From assembly GCA_035620975.1 (NCBI GenBank), contig DASPFV010000240.1, positions 1-38,214 of the forward strand: DNA of 38,214 nt, in the 5' to 3' direction. The DNA is from DASPFV01 sp035620975. Lineage in GTDB: Bacteria; Acidobacteriota; Vicinamibacteria; Vicinamibacterales; 2-12-FULL-66-21. The notes under the pieces are model-generated. The model was not told where the DNA came from, made no database searches, and worked only from the letters and a program-made list of their open reading frames with translations. Each line of letters begins with the position of its first letter. Positions within the stretch are counted from its first letter, which is position 1. The translations under genes were made by a program, and so were the position numbers. Below, one piece after another: positions 37,509-38,214 of the stretch.

Positions 37509-38214
37509 CTATCGCTGAAACCAATACGCGATCTTGAACATGACCACGTCGTCGGCGGGCGCGCGGAACGTGCTGCGGACGTCACGCCGGAATTCGAACT
37601 CGCCAGGATGGTCGAAATCCTCGCGCTGTTCGGTCCAGACGACATACATCGCAGACCCCGGGCGCCACTCCCAGCGGAAGATCGCGTTGAGGCGGAGAGA
37701 CTTGAAGTTGAAGTCGGGGTTGTCGAACGTGAACGGGGCGCCGCCGTCGCCGGGCAGGACCGTGTACTGTGACAGCACGGGGTGGTATTCAATGGACCCG
37801 CTATCGCGGCCGTACTCGGTGAAATCGAACGTTCGCGCCTGCGCCAGCTCCTTGAACCCGGTATACGCCCCGACGGACACCAGCGGCTGCATGTAGAGCT
37901 GGAATGACAGCTTGGGCGACATCACGAAGTTCACGCGGGTCTGCAGGCTGAACTCCCGCTGATCGAGCGTGCCGAAGACATACCGTGAGCCGTAGGTAGC
38001 CACGGCCGCCGGATCGACGAACGTGCCGACGTACTGAGCCAGCGCGTGGTTGCGCTGGAAGCCTGGTCCGCTCGTGATCTCGAGCGACGCAGCCGGTCTG
38101 TACCGGACGTTCACGCTGGCGCTGGCGCTGTACCCACCCTCCGAGTTGCCGTCGCTCCCGGTGTCCACTCCGAACGAGATCCGCTTGCGGCTGTCGCTCT
38201 CCACACCGAACCCG
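37509..38214 (-). CDS. DUF5916 family protein, C-terminal part (runs off the window)
   Basis: At least 235 residues are visible; the frame stays open to the window edge, so the N-terminal part lies beyond it. The segment matches the C-terminal beta barrel of DUF5916 proteins, which usually have an N-terminal carbohydrate-binding-9-like domain: LQTRVNFVMSPKLSFQLYMQP, GAYTGFKELAQARTFDFTEYG, FDNPDFNFKSLRLNAIFRWEW, RPGSAMYVVWTEQRED and a final MFKIAYWFQR. Alternating strands and the terminal aromatic-rich strand fit an outer-membrane barrel. The function of the family is not established. It converges on the PD40 kinase. Confidence 0.85.
   Translation of the reverse strand, partial: GFGVESDSRKRISFGVDTGSDGNSEGGYSASASVNVRYRPAASLEITSGPGFQRNHALAQYVGTFVDPAAVATYGSRYVFGTLDQREFSLQTRVNFVMSPKLSFQLYMQPLVSVGAYTGFKELAQARTFDFTEYGRDSGSIEYHPVLSQYTVLPGDGGAPFTFDNPDFNFKSLRLNAIFRWEWRPGSAMYVVWTEQREDFDHPGEFEFRRDVRSTFRAPADDVVMFKIAYWFQR

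Overview
The window looks like chromosomal DNA of an uncultured or little-studied Acidobacteriota, probably of the Vicinamibacteria type. This is inferred from the high G+C, three long stand-alone MacB/FtsX permeases of the 'acidobacterial duplicated orphan permease' (ADOP) type, PknB-like kinases fused to TPR or PD40/TolB repeats, a DUF5916 barrel protein, and several secreted sugar-isomerase-like TIM barrels. No rRNA, tRNA, insertion sequence, phage or CRISPR element was seen.

Layout. 1-2.0 kb: two minus-strand TIM-barrel isomerase/epimerase genes, the second with a Tat-like signal. 2.2-4.7 kb: ADOP permease 1. 4.7-9.7 kb: a minus-strand block of a variant UvrA, a nucleotidyltransferase and a fatty-acid desaturase. 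9.8-17.0 kb: a plus-strand block of a GAF-PAS hybrid histidine kinase with two receivers and an HPt domain, a receiver/HATPase protein, a methyltransferase and ADOP permease 2. 17.2-19.9 kb: a two-gene molybdenum hydroxylase operon (MoCo subunit and 2Fe-2S subunit). 20.2-20.8 kb: a small beta-barrel protein. 21.1-23.3 kb: a divergent pair, a GH5-like glycosidase and a third TIM barrel. 23.4-25.9 kb: ADOP permease 3. 26.2-29.6 kb: a tricorn-like S41 protease. 29.7-32.0 kb: a RiPP cassette. 32.0-37.3 kb: two divergent Ser/Thr kinases. 37.5-38.2 kb: the C-terminal part of a DUF5916 protein.

The most interesting region is 29667-31977 (minus strand). A strong ribosome binding site opens a 108-residue peptide gene whose last third is three imperfect copies of an 11-12 residue unit, (S/G)AAQ(A/G)VPVP. 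It overlaps by GTGA with a YcaO gene, which overlaps a TfuA gene. YcaO plus TfuA next to a repeat-bearing small peptide is the logic of modular thioamidated peptides such as the thiovarsolins, but the repeat sequence here is different and I do not recognise it. A membrane Ser/Thr kinase with TPR repeats ends 62 bp upstream on the same strand and may be co-transcribed.

Non-coding structure is also notable. All four convergent junctions of about 70-300 bp before the last one (near 17.1, 20.9, 23.4 and 29.6 kb) carry low-complexity repeats of mostly 7-bp period (GGGCTTT, CCAGGCT, or TGGCAC-type) or closely spaced direct repeats. A separate palindromic repeat family, bounded by AGAGAAACC and GTGGGCAACT, occurs three times (20.9, 21.0 and 26.0 kb). 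Several genes appear to start at or within a few bases of the predicted transcription start, suggesting leaderless mRNAs.
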